Below are positions 1-12,331 of a stretch of 64,000 bases of DNA, piece after piece. Source of the DNA: Epiperipatus broadwayi (Eukaryota; Onychophora; Udeonychophora; Euonychophora; Peripatidae); the NCBI GenBank assembly GCA_028023455.1, contig JAQFVV010012497.1, forward strand, positions 1,924,001 to 1,988,000, given 5' to 3'. Every line of letters starts with the position of its first letter. The stretch's first letter is position 1. Below the pieces are notes generated by a model, which saw only the letters and a list, made by a program, of their open reading frames with translations, was not told the origin of the DNA and searched no databases. A program made the position numbers and the translations under genes.

Positions 1-940
1 TTATACATCTGTATACAGTCAACATTATAGACTAATTAACAAACAACTTAAATTTAGGCTACAAAATTGCTATGGAAAGCCATCTAGCGACTGATTCATT
101 AATTAATCTTTATAATTATTATTGGAAGGATAGCAATGCGTCTGCGTGATGCATTATGGCCAGAGCATTAATGATGATCAGCATTTTAAAAATTAAGATA
201 GATATTTTAGCACTTAAGTATTTGCAAATGATTGTTTTTATATTACATTCTAAGTTTGATATTGGCTAGATAATTAGCCTTCATTTTGATATTGAACCTT
301 CTTTAAATTCGGTCACAAGGGATGACTGTTGATTATTCTTGTTTAATACTGATGATATAGCTTATTATAATTATAAATACTTATTTTATTCTGTGCTGAT
401 TCTTTCATGCTCCTTTTATATTTGTTAATGACTATTCAATTGGCATGCTGATGATTTGCCATCTCCCCATATACATTTCTCCCAGATCTGTAGTTTTAAA
501 AATGCCATCTTGTGTCTGTAATGTTACAATATATGCATTCAAAAAAATTGGATAATACAGTCAGCAAACTGCCATTAATTAACAGAGGATGATAAAATGA
601 TTAATGATATGTTTGGGGTTTTAGTTATCATATATTAATAAAAAATACTTCATGCCAGTAGCTTACCCTTCTATTTTCTGAAGCAAAGTTGATATGTTTG
701 GGATAAGTGCCCAAACACAAGACGTTACAGTTTTGGCAATGACTAAAAAAAAAAAAAAAAAAATTAAATTATTATACAAAATAAAATTTAAAAATTTACA
801 TAGAGTATTAGAAATATAAGAAACATAAAACTATTTCAAATATAATTGTTTTTAAAAATAAAATTGCCATTGAATTCACAAATACATACTAAATACTATA
901 TGACTATTATTTATAAATACCAATTCAATTTTTATTTTGT
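1..940. other. AT-rich sequence without recognisable gene
   Basis: I see no coding signal or repeat that I can name. A pure A tract lies near 745-763. Reading frames in both directions are broken by frequent stops. Confidence 0.5.
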
Positions 941-944
941 AATT

Positions 945-1029
945 TCTTTTTGTAGTTAATTCTGAAGAAGGCTGAGTTTGGTTGAAATGTCAATTGTCTG
1001 CAAATAAAGTATGTCCAATTAAAAAAAAA
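945..1029 (+). repeat. Retroelement 3' tail, Penelope-like style
   Basis: The segment reads CTGAAGAAGGCTGAGTTTGG, then TTGAAATGTCAATTGTCTGC, then AATAAAGTATGTCC and an A run. A 'gaagaaggc ... gaaacgtc' block followed by AATAAA and poly(A) is common at the 3' ends of Penelope-like and some LINE elements; that is family knowledge. What is seen is the motif, degraded at the expected CpG, plus a poly(A) tail at 1021-1029. No coding part of the element precedes it, so it would be a severely 5'-truncated copy. The family is uncertain. Confidence 0.4.
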
Positions 1030-1068
1030 GAGTAATACAGTGGTTTGTCTTTACAATTGAGTTTATAT

Positions 1069-1618
1069 CAGTGGTCTTCAACCCTTGGTCCGTGGACAGT
1101 GCCAGGCCGCAGAACTTTTCTGCCAATCCACGCTATACTAACAGGAAAGTTTGTAATAACAAAATAATAAGAGTTTAAACTTTTAATTAATATAAACAAT
1201 TTTTATTTATTTTTTCATCTCATTTTTACCCAATTAAAAAAAAAGAAACAGAACAAAAACAAAATCTAATCAATCATACACAAATTAATTTGTTTTTCTA
1301 GTTATCACAGATGTTTATGGGGGGGGGGGGGCAGAATTAAATTTTTTATTACTTTTCTAAAAAAATTCAAAATTAAAAAAAAAGTTTTTTTATTATACAA
1401 ACTCCACATATATATATAACTTCATCTTGTATATTTAACATTGTTGTTTTTATCAGTTATAACAATTATGCTCATCTAAGGCTAAGCAGTTTACATCTTT
1501 AAGAAAATTTATCTATAGACTTCTGCCGGTCACGAAACCTTATCTTTCTTTTTGCCGGTCCATGAAACTTTATCCTTATTTTTACCGTCCGCAGGTATGA
1601 AAAGGTTGAAGACCACTG
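1069..1618. mobile_element. hAT-like non-autonomous element (550 bp)
   Basis: The element begins CAGTGGTCTTCAACC and ends with its inverse, GGTTGAAGACCACTG. It is flanked by a perfect 8-bp direct repeat, GTTTATAT, at 1061-1068 and 1619-1626. Eight-base target duplications and CA..TG terminal inverted repeats are hallmarks of hAT transposons. The subterminal parts carry 'ggtccgtgga' and 'gaccggca'-type GC-rich blocks that also occur in the longer relative at 5044-6565, in opposite orientation. There is no transposase ORF, so it is a MITE-like derivative mobilised in trans. A G homopolymer lies around 1321-1331. Confidence 0.9.
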
Positions 1619-1626
1619 GTTTATAT

Positions 1627-4600
1627 GATTAGTTGTAAATGAAAAACATAAGGTAACAATGAAGTTTTATAGATAGTAATCATTTTTCTGCAATTTATAA
1701 ATGACATGACTGAGCACAAATTTTTTTTTTTAACCAATTACAACATACAATGATCCACACGAGAGAGAAAAAAAAAAGTTCATCTTTTGTTTTAGAACAA
1801 TGTTAAACAAATTTGCTTACGTAGATTAAGATAATTTTAATATCAAAATATGCAAGTTTCTTTTCATTTTAGCCTTTCTATATCTTTTCATTCTTTACTC
1901 TTACATTTTATAGTTATCAATTGATATTTATGTAAGTGATTGGATACATTTTAAGTTTCTTAATAAATGTTTTCTTCCTTTTATAAGGGTAATGGAATAC
2001 ATATATAATGTAAATAATCTCCTTGTGAAAAAGTCTATCATTAATGATTTTCTGTTGAAGAGTGCAATGCTTCTTTCAAATTCCATGAACATCACTAATT
2101 CAGATCAAACCATGCCTTCTGTGGCAGTTTGACTGCATTTAATGATCATGAGCTGGGTATCTTAAAACTAGTCATACATGCACACAAAAAAGAAGCTAGG
2201 AATAGAACATCTAGTATGAGAGCTCTTAGTTCACCAAGAAACAACCATCTGAGATAATTTAATATAAAAACAAAACAAGGAAAGCTATATCTGGCAAGAT
2301 GACTTAAGACCAGGAATTAATTAAATGATAGAATCATTTAAGAGCTGCACAATATATTAGTGTCAGGAAATATATTTGTAGATAAACACAGGGAACTAAT
2401 TTAGATGACACAAATTCACAACCTTCAACAACCAAACTTCCTCAGAAAGATTTCCGAAACGTAAACTTTGTCAGTTCTCACTCTTCTGAAATGTCGGTAA
2501 ACACATTTGTTTTCTAAATTAGTCAAATATATTCATAATAAACTCTATTGCTTTCATAAGTTGGGTAACAAAGAGCATCATTTTAAATATGCATAATATC
2601 AATGTTAGTAAAAATCAGGAAACAAGCCTTTTTACAACTTTCTATATGACCAAGAGAAAATTTTTTGGCAACTTTATTATTAAGGCATAACTTCTTCAGT
2701 ATATTTACTAGGAATAGAACTAAGCCGGTTAAATTCTTTAGTGATCAAAGTACTAAATAAATCATATGCATTTAGGTTTAATGATGCTTTGTAGACTAAC
2801 TGTCTTCACTCTCCATCAAAAAAATTTCCACTGTTATCCTTACTCTCAGGAATCTATCCTACAATAAAGCTATTTTATATGTAACTTGATTTTTCTCCTC
2901 CTGCTTTCTAATTTATTTTTTTAACTACTTTGGTTTTATAAACAAGGTCTTGACTTAACTTCAGTCCATTATTCTTTTCCATAGTCATTGCCAATATATT
3001 TATCCTTAAAAAAATTTACTTATAAATACTATATAAACACTTTATTGAATTTCAAGTTGATCTTGATTTTTTTGTGGTATGAATTAAATAGGTAGTGATA
3101 TGTAGATTGTGTAAGCAAGTCCTTTTGAACTTGGTGTCTTTCTTCAAACTAATATCTTGACTTCTTAACATGATTCTTACTTCTAGTTCTATAAGAGTAA
3201 TCTTAAATTTTTGTTTTGCTTTACTTTTTTATATTAACTGAATCAATCTAAGTCTTTTCAAGATGGCATAATATATAAAGTATTCTCTTTATATTATAAT
3301 CTGAAAATGCTCTACCATTGGAAAATTTGCTGATTAGAAAGAATTAAACAAATAAATAGTTTCTTTTTCTTGAATCTTAGCCTTAACCTTGCCATGGTAG
3401 TATTTGGTTCAATAATTGGATGACTCACTGCTTTCACGAATAATAGCCAATTAAGACTGTTTTCTGCTTGCTTGCTTTTGATCAGAAAAAATATCTTCTT
3501 CAGAAAGTATAATTATTTATAGGTTTCTAAATCATGGTCTCCATTATTTTCTGTTATTCCTGGGTAAATTATTCTATTATATATGGTAGAAACATTATAA
3601 CATCAGTAATATTTTTAAATTCTTCCATAACCTTTTATGCATTTAATTTTTATTCTAAGATCTCTCCATTATTTTTAGAGCTTCCCACACTATCCAGATC
3701 AGTGTCAGATTCTTCTGAAACTTCCTTGTCAGATTTGCTTAATCACTCTTCTCATTACTTTTATTTACAAAAGTTTCAGTATCTTTCTGAAACACTTCTA
3801 TTTTCTTGTTTTTTATGACTTTTTATCCAATCCCCTCACTCCATGGTTTCCAAATCACACTTTATTTTATATAAGGTTTCTTGATTACTCTCCTCAAATC
3901 ATTTTAGCCATATCTTTTTCTCTATCATGTTTCATCTTTGTGATAAACCATTGGCATATTTGATAGATAGTTATTTCTTTTACTATCTCCTCTATTTCTT
4001 ATAGTTATTCATGATCCTGATTATCAAAAAATGACTGTTCTATCATTTTCCTCATTTTTCTTATAGTTTTTCATGTTCCTGATTATCAATAAATGACTAC
4101 ATTCTTTGGTGACTGAATATTTTTTCTTCAACTACCTACTCTTCTTTCAATGGCCATTGCTTCTAGTTCTCCAACTTCTCTTTCTGTTATTTGTTTTCCA
4201 TTTTTCTAGATATTGATTTAATTATCATTTATTTCAGCTGATATTTTATTTAGTTCTGTTTCAGTGATTATATTTAATTTTGAGATGCACACCTTTTTTT
4301 TCTTTCCATGTAACCACAAGTATCCTTCATAGACATTTTTAGATGTACTTTTTTCTTTTAAACCTGTTTCTGTTCATAGTTAACATATCTTAATATTCTT
4401 TTAAATGATATTACTTTTATACACTAAGGATTATTTATAATTTCAGATTATTTTACTTGTGCCATAAAGTTCACAGATTTGTAATATTTACCTTAAATGA
4501 TATATTAGGCAACAGATTTGTCACTATAATGTAGTATGTGGTAGAGCTCATGGATGAAAATATTGCAATTCTATACATAGCCATATGTTAGTGTAAAAAT

Positions 4601-5035
4601 GTAATATGAGGTGCCCATGAATTCTGGATATAAGAAAATGATCAGATAAAATTTGGAGTGATTAAAGACTCAATAATAATATACCAATATATCTATAGCC
4701 ACAGTCTGATATGCTATAATGTAATGATGATTTAAATTTTGAAAAAAAAAAAAAATCTTCACAGAGTCCTCTGATTAGGCTCACAATTGGGTATCAAAAT
4801 GTAGTTTAAGGATGATCATGGGTGAAGATTTAAGATTCACAATGATTACTTCTAGAGTGATTACTGGTTTATTTATAATTTTACATGATGACACCACTAT
4901 TTTGACTACCAGATAGACTGGTATCACATGATTTAATTCTTATATCCAAAATGCTATCAATTCACAATCAATGACTTAAATACAGAGTAGAGCATATGTT
5001 TCTTTTGATATCAATGATCCAGCAAATCACATATA
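1627..5035. other. Gene-free interval with a decayed repeat-like region
   Basis: No gene is recognisable. Between about 2700 and 4350 the plus strand is strongly pyrimidine-rich. The minus strand there reads as short K/E/D-rich peptides broken by stops, which could be the remains of a lysine- and glutamate-rich ORF or just base bias. A local duplication of roughly 60 bp lies at about 4004-4100: 'cttatagttattcatgatcc' recurs as 'cttatagtttttcatgttcc'. Confidence 0.4.
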
Positions 5036-5043
5036 CTGTAGAC

Positions 5044-6565
5044 CAGTGATCTTCAACCTTTTCACACCTGCAGACCGGCAAAAATAAGGATAAGATTTTG
5101 CAGACCGGCAGAAGTTTACAGATAAATTTTCTTAAAGATGTAACCTACTTATGGTGTTGTTTACCTTCACATGCTGAACATTCTTTCTCGAGTTGCACAA
5201 TTATACTGCTACAGAAAACAGTACAATAACAATCGTTCTCATTAAGGTGCTTGCATTTCTACGTTTATTATTTCATTGTTAAAACATACACGAATAAAAT
5301 GTTATTCACCTGAATGTTGGAAAATATCACGGCTAATGTAATTGCATGACAATGATTATGATAAATGTAATATCTGTATTTAATGTTAAAAATACAAGAT
5401 GAAAAGATGAAGTTATATATATATGGAGGTTGTCTTTTGATAGTAGTAAGGGCAAAATAAAAATCACGTAAATCTGAAAAAATAAAATGAAACTAAAAGT
5501 CTGAAGTTTTGATGTTATTGTAATTTTTTTTTTGTGCTGGTGTGTTGAAAGGATAAAAAAATGTAATTAATAGGAAAAGTTTTTTTAAAAAATGGCAAAA
5601 TAGACATCACGTAGTAGAAATAAAGCTCCCCCCCCCCCAATTGCCATATAGTCGCAGACTTTAAAAAAAAAAGACAACGAAAGTTGAAAAAGTCAAAAGT
5701 TTTGAGCTTATTTTAATTGGGGAGGATGGATTGAGTCTTCACTGAGAAAAAAGAGAGACCAAAGTTATTTTTTGTTTGTTTTTCTTTTTTAAAAAAGGTA
5801 ACAGAAATTGGTTTTAAAAATAAAAGTTTTAGCATTTTAGTGGTATACAAATAAAGCCAAAAAAAATATTGCCTTATATGCCAAAAAAAAGTGGGCGTAT
5901 TTTTAAATAAAAAAAAGAAAACAAAACTTGAAAAAGTCAAAATGTTTTGATCTTATTTTAATTTGGGGGTGGGGGGTGGATTGAGAAATCCTTTGTAAAA
6001 GTTAAAAACAGAAATTTTTTGGTTGTTTTTCTTTTTTAAAAAAGATGATAAAAATTGATTTCAAAAATAAAAGTTAAAGCCAAAAAAAAAAAAACATCGC
6101 CATATAGCCAAACCCCCCCCCCCCCACTAAAAATGAAATATTAAAAGAGGGAGTAGGAAAAATTTAAGAGATCAAAAAAAGTCATGTTACATTTTATTGT
6201 TTTAACACATAAACAACGCCGACAAGCAGCTGTGATTGGCTATCAGAAGACAACAGGAGTTTGTATAATAAACTTTTTTTTAAAAATTTTTTTAGAAAAA
6301 TAATAAAAAATTTAATTCTACTCCCCCCCCTAAACATCTGTGATAAATAGAAAAACAAATTGATTAGATTTTGTTTTTGTTCTGTTTCTTTTTGTTTAAT
6401 TGGGTAAAAATGCGATGAAAAAATAAATAAAAATTGTTCATATTAATTAAAAGTTTAAAATCTTATTATTTTGTTATTACAAATTTTCTTGCCAGTCTAG
6501 CACAAACCAGCAGAAAACTTCTGAGGCCCAGCGCCGGTCCACGGACCAGTGGTTGAAGACCACTG
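5044..6565. mobile_element. hAT-like non-autonomous element (1522 bp)
   Basis: Ends are CAGTGATCTTCAACC and GGTTGAAGACCACTG, flanked by the perfect 8-bp direct repeat CTGTAGAC at 5036-5043 and 6566-6573. The terminal parts match the 550-bp element at 1069-1618 in reverse orientation: the 'ccggtccacggacc' block near 6534-6547 is the inverse of 'ggtccgtgga' near 1088. The extra kilobase is filled by a diverged direct repeat of about 244 bp; GAAAAAGTCAAAA recurs at 5686 and 5930. It also carries runs of C or G near 5629 and 6113. Short ORFs inside it are K/N-rich or F-rich frames from poly(A) and poly(T) and are not credible genes. No transposase is present. Confidence 0.9.
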
Positions 6566-6573
6566 CTGTAGAC

Positions 6574-8030
6574 TGTTACAAAACATATCAAAATTTTAAT
6601 TATTAATTTAATAAATCAACAAAACACAGCCATTAGACAAGGACACTAATATAAAATCAGACACACATACAATGTGCAAAAAAAAATCATTACACATCAA
6701 TTCAGATATCAATATTTTTTATTTTGATGCACATGCGTGCATGTATATATATATGTTACTTACACCTAAGTCTTACCATTTCTTCAATTTACTCTATTTT
6801 CATCATGGATTTTACATTTAACTGTCTCTTGTATACATTGTCTTTTTATGACATGGTAATGCTTTCAATTGTTTTCTCTTTGCAATTAATAGTTATTAGT
6901 TTAATTATGCCTATTCATAAGCAGGTCAAATTCTCATTGAAAAAGGCATTCATAGCAAGATCAGGTAAGAAGAAATATATCTTCTCATTATACCATCAGA
7001 TTGACGAGTGATCCAATTTCTTATTCAGAAAGTTGGTATATAGCTCAAGGAAAATAACTAGTCAGCTTTTAGGAAAAGAACTATCTTTTCTTGATTATTA
7101 GTCAGTGTTAATTGATCCTTGAACTACTACTGATATTTCTTTCTCCCATATTGAAATATGACTTTATTTCAATGGTTATTCTTTCTTCTGACTATTATGA
7201 TTTAGCATTGTTCAACATAGTTTAAAGTAGAAATGATAAGTTTACAGCTCTTTATTATCGTACTAGTCTTTTTTTACTTCTAATGTTATATAATTTTTTT
7301 AATACTTCAAATAATCAAAATATATATTTAATCATATCAATTATATTTTTAATAATTGGGACATATATTTGCTTATTAATTCTGGCTAGTCACAGTTAAT
7401 AATAGTATTATTTTAAGTACACATTTAAATTTTATATTTTTTATGATCCTTTTTCCACAAAATATTACTTAAGTAATTAATAAGACTTTAATTTTTTTTG
7501 GTATTTTTTAAATATCTTTCCAAGGTTACAGAATAATTTTATTTCTTTCTTTCTTTTATTCAATCATTCCCCATTTAATATCTTTATATTAATCCATATA
7601 TAATTAAAGGGGATATGAACCCAGACTTTCAAGCTTAAGTATATATACTATACTTGTATTCAATAATCCATATATCTAAATCTTTACATTATAGGAAAAT
7701 GCTGAAAATTAAGTTATTCCGTTCTTATAGAACAAATTAAACACACTTTGCTGAAAGAAATATGTATAAATAGCTTTATAATCTTTTATTTATGTCTTGA
7801 CTACAATAAATATTTAATTTAATTATAAAACTACTACTTTAATTAAAAAAATATAATATAGTTCAATGATATTTATATGTTTCAAAACATATATAAATTA
7901 ATTCTAAAACATCTACAAATATTTTAATAAATGTAAATTCTTCCTTTTTTAATATTTTAAACAATTTAAATAAAATTGGATTCAAACTCAAATTCTTTTA
8001 TTTTACTAATAATTAATAAAACAAACAATT
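6574..8030. other. AT-rich interval; fragment of foldback family
   Basis: No gene is recognised. At about 7590-7665 the sequence 'ataattaaagggg' followed by 'cagactttcaagc' matches the ends of the foldback elements at 27764-28376 and 51689-52375. The adjoining 'cttaagtatatatactatac' resembles sequence just outside the 51689 copy in inverse orientation. If the MGAT2 exon at 8038-8168 is real, this stretch is intron downstream of it. Confidence 0.45.
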
Positions 8031-8037
8031 AGCTTAC

Positions 8038-8168
8038 GATTTTCTTAGCTGGTTCATTGAATTTAAAACAAGAATAAAATCTTCCACCACATAATGATCT
8101 TCTTCTAATAGAAGTACTAAGCCTGTGTGGTTGGCTGTTATCCGAAGGCCGTCAAACACATGATTAAT
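8038..8168 (-). CDS. MGAT2-like GlcNAc-transferase II, internal exon
   Basis: This 131-bp exon reads in one open frame on the minus strand. It encodes INHVFDGLRITANHTGLVLL followed by LEEDHYVVEDFILVLNSMNQ. This resembles the core of alpha-1,6-mannosyl-glycoprotein 2-beta-N-acetylglucosaminyltransferase, a Golgi type II membrane enzyme that adds GlcNAc to the alpha-1,6 arm of the N-glycan core. The EEDHY block holds the acidic metal/UDP-binding residues of that family. Splice signals support an exon: a pyrimidine-rich tract ending in CAG lies directly upstream (minus sequence at 8169-8183) and GTAAGC follows (8032-8037). The exon starts in phase 0 and ends after two bases of a codon. There is no start codon or N-terminal anchor, and I could not find neighbouring exons in the window. 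A spliced-gene exon is favoured over a retrocopy because both splice sites are intact. Confidence 0.75.
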
Positions 8169-8170
8169 CT

Positions 8171-9380
8171 GAAAAATAAAAATTATTGCAATGAATAATT
8201 CAATGACTAAAAAAATGCACATATATTATATAAATATATTAAAGTATGAATGTCTATAGAAAAAAAATTATTGAAAGTATAAAATCCTTAAATTCATTTA
8301 GTAGAAAGCCATCTCATAAAACAGATTCCACAACATATATTTATATGTGCTTTGCTGATAAATCAACTATTTCTTTATCATTACTAGGTCATCATTTCAC
8401 ATGTGTTGATGTAATATTTTCTTATACAATGTCTCATACTGTTAACATAATGGCAATACATAAAAATGTCATAAGTGAATTGATGTAGGATAACTTAAAT
8501 TTGTACGCATATGATAACAAAAAATAATAATTAAATAATATTCCATATGATTCTTATTTAGTTGCTTAACTTTTACATACACAATCATGTATCTGTGTAT
8601 ATGCATAATCAAGCCTATAGTCATTACTTACTAAAACTACTAAAGTTTAAAGATCATCCGAATATATCAATAATACATAAATAATTAAGCATTTATATAA
8701 TAATATTATGTTCTCATACAATATCATAAATAGTTTAGTCATTTCAGAATCTTGCATAACATATCATTATTAGCAACTACTCATAAATAAGTATGCACCA
8801 TTCTAACTCCAGGAAAGAAAAACAAAACATATAGTGAAATTCTGTCAGATCCTAAAAATACAATAAAAAATCGTAAGAGTGAATGATGTATTTGTGACAT
8901 TATTAAGTCAACTATTGTAAAGACATATCTTGCCTTGGGTGGTTTTATGCAAAGCTAAAATGGCAGATTTTGAAATCCTATGGATCATGCTCAGTTTAAT
9001 CATAATTTTCACAAATTCCTTAGTGATAAATGATTTAATTTATTAAGACATATCTTCATTTGATTGAATGATCAAATGAACAAACTTCATAAAAAGAGTA
9101 ATTTTTGGCAAACTTGATTTTATTGGGAAAGATAATCTTTGAAATAAAGACTACCTGAAAGACATTTTCAAGAAGTGCTACAATAAGGCAGTGTTAAATT
9201 CTTTGAACAAAATTAATTAGAACATAATAGATTTGATAAAATTCAGTTATCCATGATCTATAATTTTAATAAATCCATGTTTTTTATTAATTCTGATTTT
9301 ATGTTATATGTTATTAAACAACTAGGTCTTCTGCAAAATAAAACAAAATCTTTCTTTTTAATTATAATTTATAATGATTG
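8171..9380. other. AT-rich interval without recognisable gene
   Basis: I see no convincing coding sequence. If the exon at 8038-8168 belongs to a live gene, this is upstream intron on the minus strand. An 80-codon open frame around 8246-8488 has low-complexity composition and no family resemblance. Confidence 0.4.
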
Positions 9381-9384
9381 GAAC

Positions 9385-10290
9385 ATACTTGGTTTAAACC
9401 CTGCATGTTTTCTAATATACACTAGATATGTGGATGACCTATTCATTGCTGCCACCCCTGAGATCATCACATGGATCAAAGTTGAACTGGAAACCAGCAC
9501 AGGCTAGTTGCGAATGTCACAACTGAAGACACTCACCAACAAGTTAAATATCTTGATGTCAAGGTACAAAGAGAAAATAGCCACTGCCATTATAGTATGG
9601 CCATCAAACCATTGAAAATCAGATGCCATATACACCCCCAATCTAACACGCCAATAGAACATAAATTATCTGGCCTAGCATCTTTTTTGCACAGAAACAG
9701 GTTATGTAAAATTGAGGCACACACAAAAGCAAATGTAATAAAATACAGAGATGACTTATTTAATTTAGGGTTCAGGCAGTCCATTGTTGACAAATTTTTT
9801 TTACATATACAGAATAAACAGCTTAACACTCACATCACACAGGATAAACCCAGATTATTGCTTCCATATATATATCCAATTTACACAAGAAATTGCATTC
9901 TATTCTCAACAACAGATATCAGCTTTGTTTTCGAACCCCTCCAAACTCTAACAATTTAATTAATAACACTAAAGACCAAACTCCACTCATGTTCCAACAA
10001 TAATTGTAAAGACACATATTATGGGGAAAGCAGAGCACTTTGTCAACACAATTAGCACAACATAAATATTCATAAAATAGAGCTCTCAATGATCCTTCCA
10101 CCTATTCAGTTTTCTATCAGCACCAGAGCACAAGTCCCCATGAGTGCATTCCAGACAATCCCACAATCATGTGTAGAGAGAGACATGACCTTAAAAGAAA
10201 AATCAAAGAGGCCTTCTTCATCTCATGAGACAAGGATACCATAAATAGGAAGGACACCTGCAATGCTTTATCAAAGAAATGGAATTAGCA
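9385..10290 (+). pseudogene. Penelope-like element: RT and GIY-YIG remnants
   Basis: Two broken frames carry reverse-transcriptase pieces. The first, ending at 9507, contains TRYVDDLFIA with the catalytic YVDD at 9427-9438. The second, about 9510-9959, contains KYLDVKVQRE, then HPQSNTPIEHKLSGLASFLH, then LLLPYIYPIY and FVFEPLQTL. This order (YVDD, 'fLDv', 'HP..EHK', 'LPY', 'F.P..TL') is that of Penelope-like RTs. Downstream broken frames resemble the GIY-YIG endonuclease fused to these RTs: CKDTYYGESRALC near 10005-10043, and RERHDLKRKIKEAFF near 10174-10220 followed by INRKDTCNALSKKW. The RT N-terminus is missing or unrecognisable, and stops and frameshifts make it non-functional. Assignment to a particular Penelope clade is not possible by eye. 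Confidence 0.72.
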
Positions 10291-11237
10291 TATTTGCATA
10301 TCATTAAACGTAGTAGAAAGCTATGATTATGAAGGCAAGATCCTTTGAAAGCGCACAGCTCATTTGTTTTTTAGTTATCTATTTTATATTAATAGCTTTT
10401 GGAAACAGTTGCACCTCATGTGCCAGAATGCTGTATTAAGTTTAAACTATAGCTCACCTAGTAAAATAATTACTGTTGAATAACTTGACATGAACAATGG
10501 TCATATCTCAGTCTTCATTAGATACTCTTAATTCTAATAATAATACATCAATTCTTTACCTTATACAATAATGGATCTGTGATCTAAGCTGTATTTAAGC
10601 ACATAATTTCAATTGTATACTATTCAAAGGAAAATGTAAACAAAGAAACAAAAATATACATTAACAAACAAAAAACCCATTAAAATTTGCAAATTTTAAG
10701 ATATTTAAGCAACCATTTTTTCTTCTCAGATCACTAAATGCAATCACATTAAAAAAAAAAATTGTAAATAAATTTTATAATGTGCCAATAACCATTTTCT
10801 GCTCTGAAATTTAATATTAACAAAATTTCTTCAGTTTATATTAACAAAATTACTTCAGTTTACATTGAAAGCACATACATTTTATTTATTTATTATTCTT
10901 TCTGAATTTGATGTGAAGTATTTTGAGTAATAACATATTTTCTGAATATAATGCTGAAAGTTTTATTAAATTTTAGAACGTATTAAACGTTGAAACTAAA
11001 AACAGCAAAACAATTAGATTCTAATATTTTGATAACAACAGCACCATTATGTTTTTATAAAAAAAAGTTATTAAAAAAAAAAAAAAGAATATTGCCCAGA
11101 TCATATTTAATAGCAATGAAAGTAGGACATTTTGCTATTTATTTTACTGTAAAAATAAAAATAGGGATACATTACTGAATACATACTCAGCAAGATATAT
11201 GTAAATAAATTTTCTCAATTTATTATTAATAAATATA
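10291..11237. other. AT-rich interval between two retroelements
   Basis: No gene is recognised. The first 150 bases (AAGGCAAGATCCTTTGAAAG near 10337) may be 3' tail of the Penelope-like element. A tandem pair of 'tatattaacaaaatt.cttcagttta' lies at about 10810-10865. A 62-codon frame at 10990-11178 is K-rich low complexity and is not called. Confidence 0.4.
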
Positions 11238-11242
11238 TTAGT

Positions 11243-11864
11243 TGTTATAGTCCTTCCTTCTCTCAGAAGTGGACTATTCCAGATGCCTCCTTAAGCATTG
11301 TTTGTCACAGGCCAATAGGCTGATGTATAGATAAAACATAGTCAATGATTACTACAGGCCAATAAGCATGATGCTTGCTGAATCTGAAGGTTTTCAATAA
11401 GGTCAGGGATCTGACTATAAATAGTCAGCCTTTTATAAGAATCAGGGTAGAATGTCCATCTAACCTGAAAGACTGTTCGCTTTCTCTCAGGGAAGCTCTG
11501 CTAATCTGAACAGCAGCAAGTATTCCCATTGATAGCACTATGCTATTTAGTATACACAACTAGGCAAGTCCCACAAAGACTGGATGCTGCTAAGACTACT
11601 GTTGGCTCGAGGCAAGCTGTCTTGTACAGATGAAAGAGCTATACACCCTACCTGTGAGGCAAGCTATCAGGTGTAGCTGGAAGTGGTAGGCAGAACCCAG
11701 AGTTTACATTAAGCTACAATATTCAACATTGTAAATATTCTCTTGTATATATATACTGTATATTGTATTGTATACATTTGTAGATATAATAAATATATTA
11801 ATTGTAATACTTGCCTTAGTATTATTTCTGTAGGTTGGGTCTGTAATCCAGACCAAACATAACA
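11243..11864 (+). repeat. 5' LTR (622 bp)
   Basis: It starts with TG and ends with CA, and pairs with the 3' LTR at 13898-14561. A TATA-like core, TATAAATA, sits at about 11415-11422 inside the 18-nt palindrome CTGACTATAAATAGTCAG (11411-11428), conserved in the other LTR. A likely polyadenylation signal AATAAA lies near 11788 in both copies. These features suggest U3 with promoter, then R and U5. Confidence 0.9.
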
Positions 11865-11882
11865 GATTTTGACGCAGTCAGA
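11865..11882 (+). promoter_or_regulatory. Putative primer-binding site
   Basis: Immediately after the 5' LTR the sequence is GATTTTGACGCAGTCAG. It resembles the 'TGGCGCAGTCGG' tRNA-primed site of several Gypsy elements with a G-to-A change. Which tRNA primes it is inferred, not shown. Confidence 0.45.
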
Positions 11883-12331
11883 CAAAAGATTTTTTCCCCC
11901 CCACGGCTGGAAAAAGAAAAAAACTTGGGAACATAAATACATGAGTGCACACTTATATAGACACTCATAAGTTATGAATCTGTGATTATTAAATCACACT
12001 TAAATACTGTCCAAGTAAAATACACGAATACATATTAAACAGTGATTATTAAAATCATTTATTCCTGGTAAAATAAAAAGTAAAATACGTGAATAAGCAA
12101 GCATAGACATTCGTTGTATTTACTAAACAGCCATTGTCAAAATCACTTATTTCTGGGAGGAAAAATAAAGTGATCACAAACGCGATTGGTGGTTCATAAA
12201 CCAATCAAAATTAGTCTTTCTAAAAAAGACAAGCTTGCCCTAGTGAAGTAAAAAGTCTGTCAAACATAACCGTATCGAGTGGCTACTAGAAAATATACGA
12301 AATAAATATTTTTCTCACATTAATTGGCTAA

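Noticed and set aside
3534-3818. 94-codon S/F-rich frame on the plus strand
   Set aside because: It lies in a pyrimidine-rich region and has no family resemblance or upstream context.
5713-5940. 75-codon F/K-rich frame on the minus strand
   Set aside because: It is produced by A and T runs inside the hAT-like element.
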